Below, in pieces: positions 11,301 to 21,824 of a stretch of 64,000 bases of DNA. Every line of letters begins with the position of its first letter. Position 1 is the first letter of the stretch. Source of the DNA: Ceriagrion tenellum (lineage: Eukaryota; Arthropoda; Insecta; Odonata; Coenagrionidae); the NCBI GenBank assembly GCA_963169105.1, contig OY720637.1, positions 28,825,925 to 28,889,924 on the forward strand, read 5' to 3'. The notes under the pieces were generated by a model that saw nothing but the letters and a program-made list of their open reading frames with translations, had not been told where the DNA came from and ran no database searches. A program made the translations under genes and the position numbers.

Positions 11301-12354
11301 TCTCACTCTTGCTCGACTTCTAATTCTCAATACATAAATCTGGTGTTGCTTGATCTCGGTCACCTGTAACTTTGTATGTGAAATTCCAAAAATCGTCCAA
11401 AGTAACACATCTTATCAAAAAAATTGCTGTAAACATTAACTCATTCGCTACATCTTAAGTGGGAGCACAGCCAACGCCCAAATACTATTTTGCGGATCTT
11501 GTTGCCTTTCAACTTTCAATGTCATAAGAATTAAGGAATGCCATCGTAATCTTTCTATTTCCCGATTCATATGCATTTGCTGATCTTTCCGTTTTTCCTT
11601 CAGCTTCACAGTTAATGGGCGCCATCAATCATCGATTGCCGTTTTCTTTTGCCGTACCTTCGTGTTGCCTCTAGATAGCGCTTCGTGATCGATTTTCCTG
11701 CTGTGGGCCTAGCTCATACCTTTTTTGCATGTGATTTTTAGATTTTGCTGTCGAGAGAATTGGGAAGTGTAAACTGGGCAGGAAGTAGAAAAGTTGAGCA
11801 TTTAAGAGGTTTCCATTCAGCGAGTATACGTAAGCTCTCCTTAGAAAACATCAGAGCGCGTCAGCGCACATGTACCCTGACGAATGGAATGATTTACACG
11901 TGGGAAACGTTCGTTAGCCTACCGGTTTGTAACATTTGTGTGTATGCACTTTAGATGCGACCGAATGCTTTATGAAGGGATTAGAAATTCGTTCAAAATT
12001 TAATTTAAATGAGAATTATTGTATAATGAAGGAAAATGATGAGTTATGTGGACAAAAAGGTGAGTTTGTTTATCTTTTCCGAATGTTATGCGAAACACAA
12101 ATGGATAGATGAAGCGACAACAAGGCCTTTGATTGGCCGGTAGGAAAAACAGAGTTAGTGTGTGGAGCGTGTCTAGTATAGCGAAAAATCGCAGTGTGCA
12201 GGACTACTCTCCTCCCTAAGTTCATATGCATACGGCAGCGAAACCTAGGGATGCCAAGATAAGCATTAGAATCGGCGTAATGTGGTGGGAACGGGGACCA
12301 AGTTGTGTTGTGGCGGAAAGTTGGATGCTTTGGGTGTGTGGCAAAAAAATACTG
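11301..12354. other. No recognised feature
   Basis: AT-rich sequence with short random frames only. No repeat shared with other parts of the window was recognised. Confidence 0.5.
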
Positions 12355-12745
12355 GTTTTGTGCTCCATGAATGGATATACATGAAAGAACTGTGCTTCGT
12401 TGGTGTGGCCATGTAAAAAGAATGGATGATAGTTGAAAAGCTGAGCATGTCTGTGATAGTGGAGTCAGTGATATGACGTTGAGGTAGATTCTGAAACTAA
12501 TCCCTCTCTTACAACTCTGGCTCTACCAGGCGGTATTCGAACACGCGACTCTCGGGTTAGGAGGCGAGGCCTTAACCCCACCGCCACCGGGGCTGAGTCA
12601 AGTAGAAGAGGTTCTAATAAATAGGAATATTTGGAGTCTTAATTATCGGAGAGAATTATGAATCAATTCATTAAGTGGAAGCGAAAGTGGTTTGTTAGGA
12701 TAGGGCATTGTGGAGAAAAAATTGATTAAGAGCCAGTTTTCTGGG
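12355..12745 (+). mobile_element. LINE C 3' fragment split by a SINE
   Basis: ATGGATATACATGAAAGAAC and CTTCGTTGGTGTGGCCATGT encode a relic of DIYERSVLRWFGHVERMD (12365-12440). The following block (12600-12745) corresponds to NIWSL, the later VRIGHCGE relic of DRSVWRKLLKQS, and the 3' end. The two parts are separated by a tRNA-like insertion at about 12500-12600. Heavily mutated. Confidence 0.6.
12500..12600 (-). mobile_element. tRNA-derived SINE nested in LINE C
   Basis: On the minus strand: CGGTGGCGGTGGGGTTAAGG (A-box region), GCCTCCTAACCCGAGAG, then CGTGTTCGAATACCGCC (B-box). The spacing fits a tRNA-like head. It sits between two parts of one LINE C fragment, so it is the younger insertion. 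Confidence 0.65.
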
Positions 12746-13629
12746 GCTTACGGCAATGTAAGTATATACATTAAATTTCGATATTCATGGGTAGTATTTC
12801 TTGATTCGCAAATCAGCCGTAGCGTACTGGTGGGCAACCTGGGTAACTCACTGCATGCGCGGGGAGCCTTCACCATATCGTAATGGCTAGGGGGGAGGGG
12901 GGGAGGGTGAGGTGGGAATGCACGCAGACGAGGTTTTTGTGGGGGAAAACACCCCTCGGAACGTAAGCAAGTGATAAAAGGTTGGGGGAGGAAGGGGGTG
13001 GGAGGGAATACATGTCCGTTAAGGGTTTCGGGCGAGCGGGGGCGGTTCTTTCCCTGGAGAGCGGTTGCTTCTTCTTTTTTTTTCACCCTTTTCCCTTTTT
13101 TCATTTTCTTTTCGTTGCTCCCGGGGAAGTGAAAAGGACGCATCAGAATGTTGCGTGCATTCTCTCATGCATTTAGACTGCCTTGGCTTTATGGCGTCGC
13201 CATCTCTCTCCCCGCGCCACCGAAAAAGCTTTCCCTTTCCTCTCTCGCTTCACGAAAGGGATCGTCGAGAAAAGGGTTTCCGAGATTCCTATCGCTCTCC
13301 TCCTCCCTTATTTTTCTTTGATTCCAGACTTCGGGGAAGGCCGGAAGTCGTGCGCGGGTTTTAACGCTCGCGCACGCGCGGGGGATTCTCCTGAGCGATC
13401 TTTCCAAATCTCTTAGATTAGAATAGAATATAAATTTATTGTTTCTAGGACAAAAACTCGTATGGAACATGCAGTTGATACAAAAAAAGAAGCTCTGTGG
13501 TGTGGAAAAAGTTATGTCTTGCTTAAACAGCATGAAATTGAAAGCCATTCCAGATATTATTGCAATACAAAAAAATCTGGAACAAGTATAATGACAATAA
13601 ATGATTTTGTACTTTCCCGGCGAATGTTA
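12746..13629. other. GC-rich, purine/pyrimidine-skewed stretch, no supported gene
   Basis: 12880-13010 is G-rich, and 13060-13110 is a T/C-rich run. Overlapping frames of 60-131 codons occur on both strands without domain content. At about 13418-13440 TAGAATAGAATATAAATTTA resembles the complement of a CR1-like 3' end (AATAAATTTATATTCTATTC), too short for a separate call. Confidence 0.45.
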
Positions 13630-13917
13630 TGTGTGAAATTCTCTCGGGATTCCCACCGGGTTAAATTTTTGGCTGCTGCCAACGTTTCAATGGATAAATT
13701 TCGACAAATCAAGGGTGGAAACCGTTAATTTAAAAAATAATAACGGAAAGAAGAAACAACAATGGTCAGTCAGATGCAACCGTCCAAGACCCTATTAAAG
13801 GGAGAACGTAGGCGGCCCGGGAATCATTACCCTGATGACGATGGAAGTGTTATCCATCGAAACGTTGGCAGCAGCGAAAAATTTAACCCAGTGGGAATCC
13901 CGAGAGAATTTCACACA
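13630..13917. mobile_element. Foldback element with an intact-core hammerhead in the right arm
   Basis: Arms 13630-13695 and 13851-13917 are inverted copies sharing GTGTGAAATTCTCTCGGGAT, CCGGGTTAAATTTTTGGCTG (with small changes) and CCAACGTTTC. The right arm continues inward into an intact hammerhead core; the matching part of the left arm is degraded. Related to the elements at 395-912 and 41134-41446, which share CGAAACGTYGGCA next to stem II. Confidence 0.75.
13832..13867 (+). ncRNA. Hammerhead ribozyme-like motif, intact core
   Basis: CTGATGA (13832-13838), C, stem II GATGGA/TCCATC (13840-13845 and 13853-13858) closing a 7-nt loop, GAAAC (13859-13863), then GTT (13864-13866) as predicted cleavage triplet before GGCA. 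All three conserved blocks are present and stem II is perfectly paired. Stem III is minimal, as in dimer-acting hammerheads of Penelope-like elements and retrozymes; stem I is weak (CC/GG plus one pair past a mismatch). Self-cleavage is inferred. Confidence 0.7.
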
Positions 13918-13997
13918 GTATAATGACAGATTTAACAAAGAAAATCATCAAATTAAGTTTCTATTATAAGTACGAAAATACGAGAACATTTTTAATA

Positions 13998-14190
13998 CAC
14001 ACATACATACCAATCACGCCGTTCCCTTCGGGGTAGGCGGAGTCACAAAGTTTTACACATAAATACATGTTTGTACCCCTAACTCTGCTTCAATAATTTC
14101 CTCCATACTGACCTATCCTTGCAACCCTCTTTTGCCTCATTTACCCCCATACACTGCTTCATGCACGCCCTCCTGTTTTTAACATTTTTT
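13998..14190 (-). mobile_element. LINE C 3' end with (ATGT)n tail
   Basis: The minus strand encodes RRACMKQCMGVNEAKEGC and DRSVWRKLLKQS before a stop near 14080. A short 3' UTR follows and then the ATGTATGTGTG tail at 13998-14010. It matches 61470-61655. 5'-truncated. Confidence 0.8.
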
Positions 14191-14594
14191 AATAAAAATA
14201 TTTGGAATGAAATTTGAATTACAATCTTTGAAAGAACAATGTGGTCTATAGTATCATCCAAACCCCTGAATCAAATAATTGTTGGCGACGAAGTATACAA
14301 ATTGATATTACGAAGGAATATTTACACATTCTTATACATTAGCATAATATGGAGTTATGCCTATATATCTTACGTGAAATATATGAGAGGAGAATCGCTC
14401 AGACCAAAGGAACGTATTTTAATACTAGGAAATCGAGGCATTGTACATCAGTTTAATTGCTGGGGGCAAAAAATCAGTTATATCTATAATGTGGACTTCG
14501 GCGTTATTAAACGGTTGGTATATGCTGAAAAAAATTTGCCCTGTGTCAGTCATGCAGTCTGTTTATTTCGCTCTTGTTAACTCTAGAACTCTCA
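14191..14594. other. AT-rich region, no recognised feature
   Basis: A 113-codon plus-strand frame (14239-14580) rich in I, Y and S has no recognisable domain and uses AT-rich codons as expected by chance. Not called. Confidence 0.45.
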
Positions 14595-14885
14595 GAGCGA
14601 CACAGAGAATCTTATTATGACGCCTCACTACATCTCTAGGTGTGACAGATGCGATAAAATAAGAGAGATACACTGCCGAACAGATAGGTACAAAAACTCG
14701 TTCTTTCCTCGCACAATAAGCGACCACAATAAAAACGGATCTCCACTTAATGCTCTCCCATAATAAATGTCACCGTTTCACCTCCCAAAAACTTACATCT
14801 TTACACGGTTGGTGACCTTACACCCCCTGCCACACGCCCATGTGGCGGCTCACAGGGTATTATGTAGATTTAGTTGTAATAGTTG
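14595..14885 (+). mobile_element. LINE D C-terminus and 3' UTR
   Basis: In one frame: MTPHYISRCDRCDKIREIHC, then RTDRYKNSFFPRTI followed by SDHNKN and LNALP, then a stop. The 3' UTR (CACACGCCCATGTGGCGGCT) ends at TATGTAGATTTAG. The FFPRTI...LP sequence is typical of the last residues of CR1/L2-like RT proteins. Only about 60 codons remain. Confidence 0.85.
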
Positions 14886-16483
14886 GGCGCAGTTGGTAAT
14901 ACAGTTTTCTCCTAGATCAGCTGTTTTGATAACAATGGAGAGGTGGGCCGCGCAACACCGTGCGTTCGTCATAGAGACGTCCGGAATTCAGAAACTGTTC
15001 TTAAACCAATCATTTTTTTGTCGGTCGGGCACGTGGAACGAATAAATGTTCTTCACCGGTATGCTTCTACATGCTTTTATAAGCTCGAATTTTATTGAAG
15101 AGCTCCGCCAAGTACGCCTATGCATTTACACCGCATGCATTAGTGCTGTGGTTGGGATCATTTTGAATCCGTGCTCTCCTGACATGGATAAGTGGTGTTG
15201 TTTTTATTTTGCCTTTCAACTTGTTCACTTAGTCATACAGTTGCATGAGAGTGATCTCCTTTTATGATAATGTTTTTTGTTCACTTTCATTTTCGTCATT
15301 ATCATATGTGATGTAAAAGATTAATGCTTTCACTCTGGAAAGGAGTGCTGATTTCCATATTACCCGCTATCTCGTTTCTGCTTTGCGTGTCGTTCGGCGA
15401 ATTTCTCACCTCCTTGCCAATTTATGTCCCAAATAAGATGAAAGTTGGCCCACCAAAGGTTGTCTGTTCAAATAAGCCTATTTTCTCTTCTCTCTGCCCA
15501 TCCTTTTAGCGAGTTTTCATCGCGAACATAGAGTGTTCTGTATTATTGAGCGAATGGAAACGTTTCATTCATAAATTGAAGTGACAAAGTTTCTTTATAA
15601 TGTTTGATAGATGATTTTTTCCAATTCTAATACAGTTTCAGGTGCGCCACTTAAAATTTTCCGCATGCAGTGTGGCCTCTTAGCTACCGCTTTAATTTAT
15701 CATATTTTTAAGTTTGATTGAAACTCAACTGACTTCAGTGCATGAGTCTGAAATTGTCCATTCCTTTTTAAAACTTTGATTCCCCCCCCCCCTTCTTCAT
15801 TCAACCCATTAGAAAGTTATTCTTATGGTCGCGGAACAGTCACTCTGATATATCTTCCTGCGGGAAAACCTCTCATCCGTGGAGGAGTTTATCTCAGAGG
15901 ATATTAATGAGGGAAAGGTGGGTGAAAATTGCGAGATACGGATCATATATAAATATAACCTATATATATATGTGTGTGTGTATCTCATTCATTCTGGGAG
16001 CGGATTGGGTAACACAGTCTGATGTTGGAATAGCCCTTTTCGTGGGAGTTAGCAATGCCCCCCCCCCTCCCCTCCCGTCCCCCTCCACTTGGCCTCTGTT
16101 TGTATCAGTGCCTGATGTGGATTCAGTGTTTTCCGCCCAAACTCTCTTGTGCTCTGAATTTATCCTTTCAACCGCTTGCCCTAATCCTTCCTCATGGTCT
16201 CATTCATCTTTCACCTCATCCCTCCGGAGATCTCTCATCACTGCCTTCTGGCCGATGGGATTTCGGAAGCTTAATATTAGTGAGCTTGAATTATGCGTCC
16301 TGTTTTCCATTCCAACTGCTACATAAGTGTTCCCCTTTCCCAAGGGCCTTGAACATGACGATTGCCCGATGAAAGTATGGTTAGTAAAAAGTTTACAGAG
16401 GAGAATTACTACTAAAAAGTGTACCACTTAAACGATTATGCTGTTAAGCGTATGACTATGTTTTGTGATAGTTTCGTACTGCA
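14886..16483. other. No supported gene; poly-C tracts and microsatellite
   Basis: Contains a C11 run at 15782-15792, a (TA)n(TG)n microsatellite at 15961-15981 and a C-rich tract at 16056-16087. Frames up to 139 codons overlap these low-complexity tracts and are not called. Confidence 0.5.
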
Positions 16484-16550
16484 ATTGTTGTATGGTAGTG
16501 AAACATGGGTATGTCAGGATGGACATAAGACTAGACTAAACGCCGTGACC
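16484..16550 (+). mobile_element. LINE C internal scrap
   Basis: TTGTATGGTAGTGAAACATG and ACATAAGACTAGACTAAACG correspond to LYGSETWV and DRHKTRLNAV of LINE C. The same segment recurs at 16970-17030 in the larger copy downstream, so this is a separate fragment or a partial local duplication. Confidence 0.65.
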
Positions 16551-16689
16551 TCTACTCTCATCGGATAATTACAAACCAGACTTTTTGTTCCAACAAGTGT
16601 TGAGAACCCATTAAAGCAATAGAGTAATCTAGTATTTTTTTAAACAATCACGACGATATTAAAAATGTAAACGTGAAAAGTGAATTGAG

Positions 16690-17470
16690 GGTAAATGCGT
16701 ACAAGACTAAAGTAGTGGTTTTTGATAAGGAGAATGGGTAGAATAACTGTATGATGAGGGCGAATGGTGAGGTAATTGAACAAGTGGATGATTTTGTGTA
16801 CTTAGGTAAGATGTTTGCGAAAGATCGACGGGTAGATGAGGAGATAATGAGACGTGCGAATGAAATGCTGAGTGGAAAGTGGTAGGTAGAATGTGGAGCA
16901 TATCAAGGAATGAGTGCCTGTCTAAGGAAGCGAACATCGCCTTATACAAGTGTACCTCTTCCCACTTTGTTGTATGGTAGTGAAACATCGGTATGTCTGG
17001 ATAGACATAAGAGTAGACTAAACGCCGTGGGTATGAGTTATCTGAGGAGTGTTTGCGGCAAAAGTAGGATGAATTGGGTCAGGAATGAGTGGGTCATGAA
17101 TGAGTGTAGGTTAGATGCTCCGGTAATGGATATATATGAAAGAAGTGTGCTTCGTTAGTTTGGCCACGTTGAGAGAATGGATGAGAGTCGAATAACGAAA
17201 CAGATATATAAGAGTGAAATGATTGGTGCGAGAGGTAGACCGAGAAAGTTGTGGTTGAATGTGGTTGAGGAAATTGTGAGGAGGAGGAATATTAGGAGTC
17301 TTAAAAACAGGATGGCGTGTATGAAGCAGTATATGGGGGTAAATGAGGCAAAAGAGGTTTGCTAGGATAGATCAGTGTGGAGGAAATTATTGAAGCAGAT
17401 TTAGGTGTACAAATATGTATTTTTGAGTGAAACTTAGTGACTGTGCCTACCCCGGAATGGAACGTCGTGA
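16690..17470 (+). mobile_element. LINE C RT C-terminal half, longer copy
   Basis: With frameshifts it reads, in order: ELRVNAYKTKVVVFD, NGEVIEQVDDFVYLGKMFAK, the lengthy ECLSKEAN block, LYGSETSVCLDRHKSRLNAV, GMSYLRSVCGKSRMNWVRNE, DIYERSVLR, MDESRITKQIYKSEM, GRPRKLWLNVVEEI, RRRNIRSLKNRMACMKQY and GVNEAKEV. This is the region after the RT catalytic core of a non-LTR element. An in-frame stop replaces W after ERSVLR (TTAGTTTGG). The catalytic domain is missing. Confidence 0.85.
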
Positions 17471-17509
17471 TTGGTATGCATGTAAATAATAGTTGTCTCG
17501 TTTTGTTTA

Positions 17510-18015
17510 GTAATAGAAGGAAATATGAGGGTATCTTGGGTAAGGATGTGTAGAAGAGGCTAGTGAAGAGTTTGATATGGAGCGTAGCGTTGTATGTTGC
17601 ATAAATGTGATCCCTCAGAAAGGAGAACGAGAATAGGCTGCAGGCATTTGAGATGTGGGTTTGGAGGAGGATGGAGATATTGAGGTGGACGGTGAGAAAG
17701 ACCAACGAGGAAGTGCTTTAGACGGTGGGCGAGGAAAGTAAACTTTTGAATGAAATTCGAAACTAGCAGAGTAGGTGGCTGGAGGATGAAATAAGGGGCG
17801 AGGGTTTACTGAAAAGTGTGAAAGAGGGAAGGACGTTGGGCAAGCGGGGAAGAGGAATAAAGAGAATAGGTTTCATGGACAGGATGTTTTAGGGTAAATC
17901 GTACGCTGGGGCGAAAATGGATATACTAGAGCGAGATAGGCTACTGAAAATGTAGAGAACTGTGAGGATATTCTCTGACATTCAACAAAACCTACCTTAG
18001 CCGGCAGAATACTTT
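17510..18015 (+). mobile_element. LINE A RT C-terminal fragment
   Basis: Directly follows LINE C in the same orientation. It contains ENRLQAFEMWVWRRME, RWTVRKTNEEVL, RWLEDEIRGEGLLKSVKEGR and KRIGFMDRM, with stops, then the 3' UTR block ending CCTTAGCCGGCAGAATAC. Collinear with 24880-25570. Inactive. Confidence 0.8.
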
Positions 18016-18697
18016 TTTAAAAATTACGGAGACAAATGTTTTGGAGAAATATTAGTATTTATTTTCATCTCTATCTGTCAAAATGATGTTTGAATTAAGC
18101 TCATAGATGTAGGCTCTCAGAAAGCTTCCTTCTGTCTCATTACGGTTTTCATCTGTTCATCAATCCTCGTTTGATATCCACCCACGCGTCCTCCATGCCA
18201 CTCTGACCCCTGCTTTCATTATTCCTCGCTTTATTGCGACGCATATTAGCGGTGAAAGGGTCAGTCGATCCACGCGGAATTCCCATCTCCCGCGTAGCGC
18301 TCTCGAGCTGCGATGCGATTCCGTTATCAGAGAAAGCCCGCCCGCTGGAGAGTGTATGAAAAACGAGCGAATGCTGGGATAGGCGTGGCTCCACCCGGGC
18401 CAGCCAAACCATTGTGAAGCGCGGACAATTATCCTCGACGGTTGACCGTCTTCCGCATATTCGCCCCTTGCCTCATCCCCTCCTCTGCCCGTCTAGCCTT
18501 TCCGCCGTAATACATACTCCCTACGCTTCTGTCGATACATAATAAGTTGTCGCAATTATGAAGGAGCCACTATTTATACCAATATTGCGGTCAACCGTAT
18601 CAAGTGGCTGACTGGCATTTGGATTTTGTTTGCGTGGAAACATAATAATTGTTGTTGGAAACGAGATGAGAGATGAGACAGGAAGCATTAGAAAATC
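18016..18697. other. No supported gene; GC-richer patch at 18150-18500
   Basis: A CpG-containing, less AT-rich patch with an 87-codon minus-strand frame (18412-18149) that shows no known domain. Otherwise AT-rich. Confidence 0.4.
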
Positions 18698-18967
18698 ATA
18701 TATGTGGACCCCAGAAGTCTAAGAGATGGGAAGGGGTCTAAGTGACATTTTTGAAAAATATAAGTTAGGCACAGGAATGGGTTGTGAAAATATTAATCTT
18801 TTAGGTGGTTAAGGCATCCAAGTGATTTTCTTCATAGGTGCTGCTATCTAGGGTAATGCCTCTTAACAATTTAGTGGGTTGTACCAAACATTTTCAACTT
18901 TGACTTAAGTTTTCTCTAAACAATGGTTTTGTTACTTAGACCCCTTGACTTCTGGGGTCCTCATATT
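18698..18967. repeat. Short inverted-repeat element, GGACCCCAGAAGTC ends
   Basis: Left end ATATGTGGACCCCAGAAGTC (18701-18720) and right end GACTTCTGGGGTCC (18947-18960) are complementary. A second complementary block (AAGGGGTCTAAGT, left; ACTTAGACCCCTT, right) lies just inside, offset by 12 bases on the left. About 270 bp, no coding capacity; a MITE-like unit of unknown superfamily. Confidence 0.6.
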
Positions 18968-19345
18968 ATTTCTTAAAGGTGTTTTGTGTTGTATCGCCAT
19001 AACTCCCATATTTATTCATCAATATTAATGATTCTAACATCGTTTTAAAGCTTATGTTCCCCGCTATTGACGAAAAATAGACAACTGGTTTAAAATTAAA
19101 GTGTTTTTTTTTATTATAAATTAAAGCTTTTGTTATATAATGGTACAGTGCCATCTGTTGGCAATATAATAAACTATTATGTTGGCTATGGTTATGTGCT
19201 TAAAATACTGTAGGAGGCGCCATCTATTAACACATCGTTTAGTTTGATTGTTTACATTCTACATGCAATCAGTGTGACCGTTTACCGTTTACGTTTACGT
19301 TATGTATCTTCAAAACAGGCATAAATAACATATAATTGTCCATGG
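18968..19345. other. AT-rich region, no gene
   Basis: Contains two related motifs, GTGCCATCTGTTGGCA (19149) and GGCGCCATCTATTAACA (19207), reminiscent of dispersed insect repeats. No element boundaries found. Confidence 0.4.
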
Positions 19346-19347
19346 GA

Positions 19348-19549
19348 AGACAAAGGTAGAAGAACAGGAAGGAAGAAGGAAAAAGCTGCATACGGTGCGA
19401 AAATATTCGACAGGTAGAACAGGAAGAAAGATGGAAGAAACAGGAAGAAGCTGCATACTGTGCGAAATATTCGACAGGTAGAAGAACAGGAAGAAAGGAG
19501 GAAGAAATAGGAAGAAGCTGCATACTGTGCAAAATATTCGACACTGTGT
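19348..19549. repeat. Tandem repeat, about 61-68 bp unit, three copies
   Basis: Units start at about 19348, 19409 and 19474. Each has GACAGGTAGAAGAACAGGAA, AGAAGCTGCATACTGTGC and GAAATATTC. Purine-rich on the plus strand. It runs into GCACGGGTCAGCTAGT (19560-19575). Confidence 0.8.
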
Positions 19550-19816
19550 GATATATTTGCACGGGTCAGCTAGTATGATTTAATGCGGAATATGGGAAAC
19601 ATACTACTATATGTTATTAAGTATCAACACTGAGCTGTTGACCTTGAGTTGGAAGGCGAAATATTGACTTGTGAAAAATGTTGTTTATTCATGTTTTCTA
19701 ATCGCAAACATCGGGATTCATGTTTTTCATGGCGACGGTGAAAAGTACGGAGAATTCTGCGTTTGGCCATAGAAATAACTCATGGTTCACATTTACCTCT
19801 GAACTTTATGTGAAGG

Positions 19817-20690
19817 TCAAATACTCTTTTTTCGTTGATAAGCAGTCGTACAGAATTGTAACTCGAAATTTTCTGCTCTGTGACTTGTGGAATTGGAATA
19901 TATTTTAAAGATAAATACTTATTGTTAGCCTTATCACAATTATTTTGGTATTTGTTTTATTAAGAACTCTTCCGCTGTTTTATGGCGCAAAAGCATTGAA
20001 GCCGCCTTTGACTGGTGAAAAATATACATTTTATATTTTGAACGGTAGTATTCACTTGTCCTGTGCTGAGAATCCTGATATTAACTGCTATTTTAGATCA
20101 TGATTGACGTTAAAATTGGTCATTCGAATGCTCGTTCACTGCTTTAATTATGACATATCCCGTGAATTACATGATGGTAGCATATAATTTTCAGAAAGGA
20201 ATACTATATGTCTCTTAAGCTTGAATGGTTTGGTGATTTCTTACGAAAAACTAACTAAACAGCTGTATAAGTAGTATCAAACCAATCAAACTTCAGAGAA
20301 ATATATTATTCCTTTCTGAAAATTGTATGCATCCATCATGTAATTCACGGGATGAATCATAATTAAAGCAGTGAACGAGCATTCGAATGACAAATTTTAA
20401 CGTCGACCACAAGCTAAAATTTCAGTTACCTAATATCAGAATTCTCAGAACAGGACAAGTGGATACTACCTTTAAAGATATTAACAGTATATTCCTAACC
20501 AACCGAAGGCGGCTTCAATGCTTTTGCGTCATTAAACGGCGGAACAGTTCTAAAAATCTAATACTAAAGGACTTTTGTCAAGGCTAAGTATGTAGATAAA
20601 AAAAATACTCCAATTCCACCAGGTATAGAGCAGAAACTTTCGATTTGCCATTCTGTCCGGCTGCTCAATACCAAAAAAAAGAGTATTTGA
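19817..20690. mobile_element. Long foldback element, arms over 400 bp
   Basis: Arms 19817-20237 and 20275-20690 are imperfect reverse complements. Paired blocks include GTCATTCGAATGCTCGTTCACTG type sequence (20124 region with 20370 region), TTTTCAGAAAGGAATA with TATTCCTTTCTGAAAA, GGCTTCAATGC with GCATTGAAGCC and TCTGCTCTG with CAGAGCAGA-like sequence. The loop is only about 38 bp. No transposase frame; a non-autonomous foldback DNA element is likely. Confidence 0.8.
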
Positions 20691-21824
20691 CTCAGTGCGT
20701 ATATAATCGGATATTACGGAATTCGTGTAAATTTCCATGGTTATTCGTGTTAAAATGGCGTGGAATTGGCGAGAAACCATATCAGTAGCATTCAATTTTC
20801 ATTAATAGTTATCATATTACTGATAAGTACGCATATGCAAATTTCCACGTAAATCTGCACATATACGAAAATCACTTTGACCAACTCAACGCGATAACTA
20901 ATTGGCCGTAATCTCTCTGCGCGTGCGGATATCTCTGCTCGTCTGGAGAATACTTGCGTCTAAATGAGAGAGTGTGAGCCGATCGATATGGGCGTAACCC
21001 CGGGTCAGTTTGAGATAAAAATAGTGAGAGTGGAAGAGTTAAAAGGCTTTGTGGTGAGACCAAACACATTCCCGACTGATTTTTAATATTTTTAATGGGT
21101 CCCGTGTAGGAAATTTGATCGGTCTGCGAAAAGTTGGCAATGCTCGTTAAGAGGTGAAATTCTAGGAGTTATTCCGAGGATCGAGTTGTTTTTCTGGCCA
21201 GAAACACTGGCTCCCGAGGTCCTGGGTTTCCCATTCAATCGTGGTTTTTGTATCCTGGCGGTGGAGGAGATTTTTCATCGAGAACCCAACCCCTAATTGT
21301 GCTCAACCCCTAATTAAAATCCCTAATAATAATTAAATTTAGTATTTAGTCGTTAGTGTCTCCTTCTTCTTGATTTCTATAGACTCAAAGAAATTGAATT
21401 GGAGAATATAATTTTGGCATGGCGTCGTAGACTCAACAATGTAGGTGTAGTTAATTTTGAAGGAAAAGTTAAGGATATTCCAGTGCGACTGTGTTAGTCA
21501 AAACATATACTTGAGTCCAACTTTTTGTTTGATTGATTAAAAAAAAAGTCCTGCCCTCGATTCATACACACAATGGCCATTGTAAAACAAATTTCAGGTA
21601 CAAAATACGAATATTAATCCACAAATACGTTTTAATGAGCACATTATTTTAGCCAGCGACAACAGCTGCAGCACAATTTTTATTTCCTCACTTCAGATGT
21701 ATCACAGTAATTAAGCCAATAGTAAAAATTTAGGTGGTGAAACAATTTGATTTTATTTTCAATCCGTTTCTCGGGAATTTGCGCGTCCTATGAACATTTT
21801 TCAGTGAAAATGGCAGGAATGATA
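20691..21824. other. No recognised feature
   Basis: AT-rich with a slightly GC-richer patch at 20880-21070. No open frame or repeat worth calling. Confidence 0.5.
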
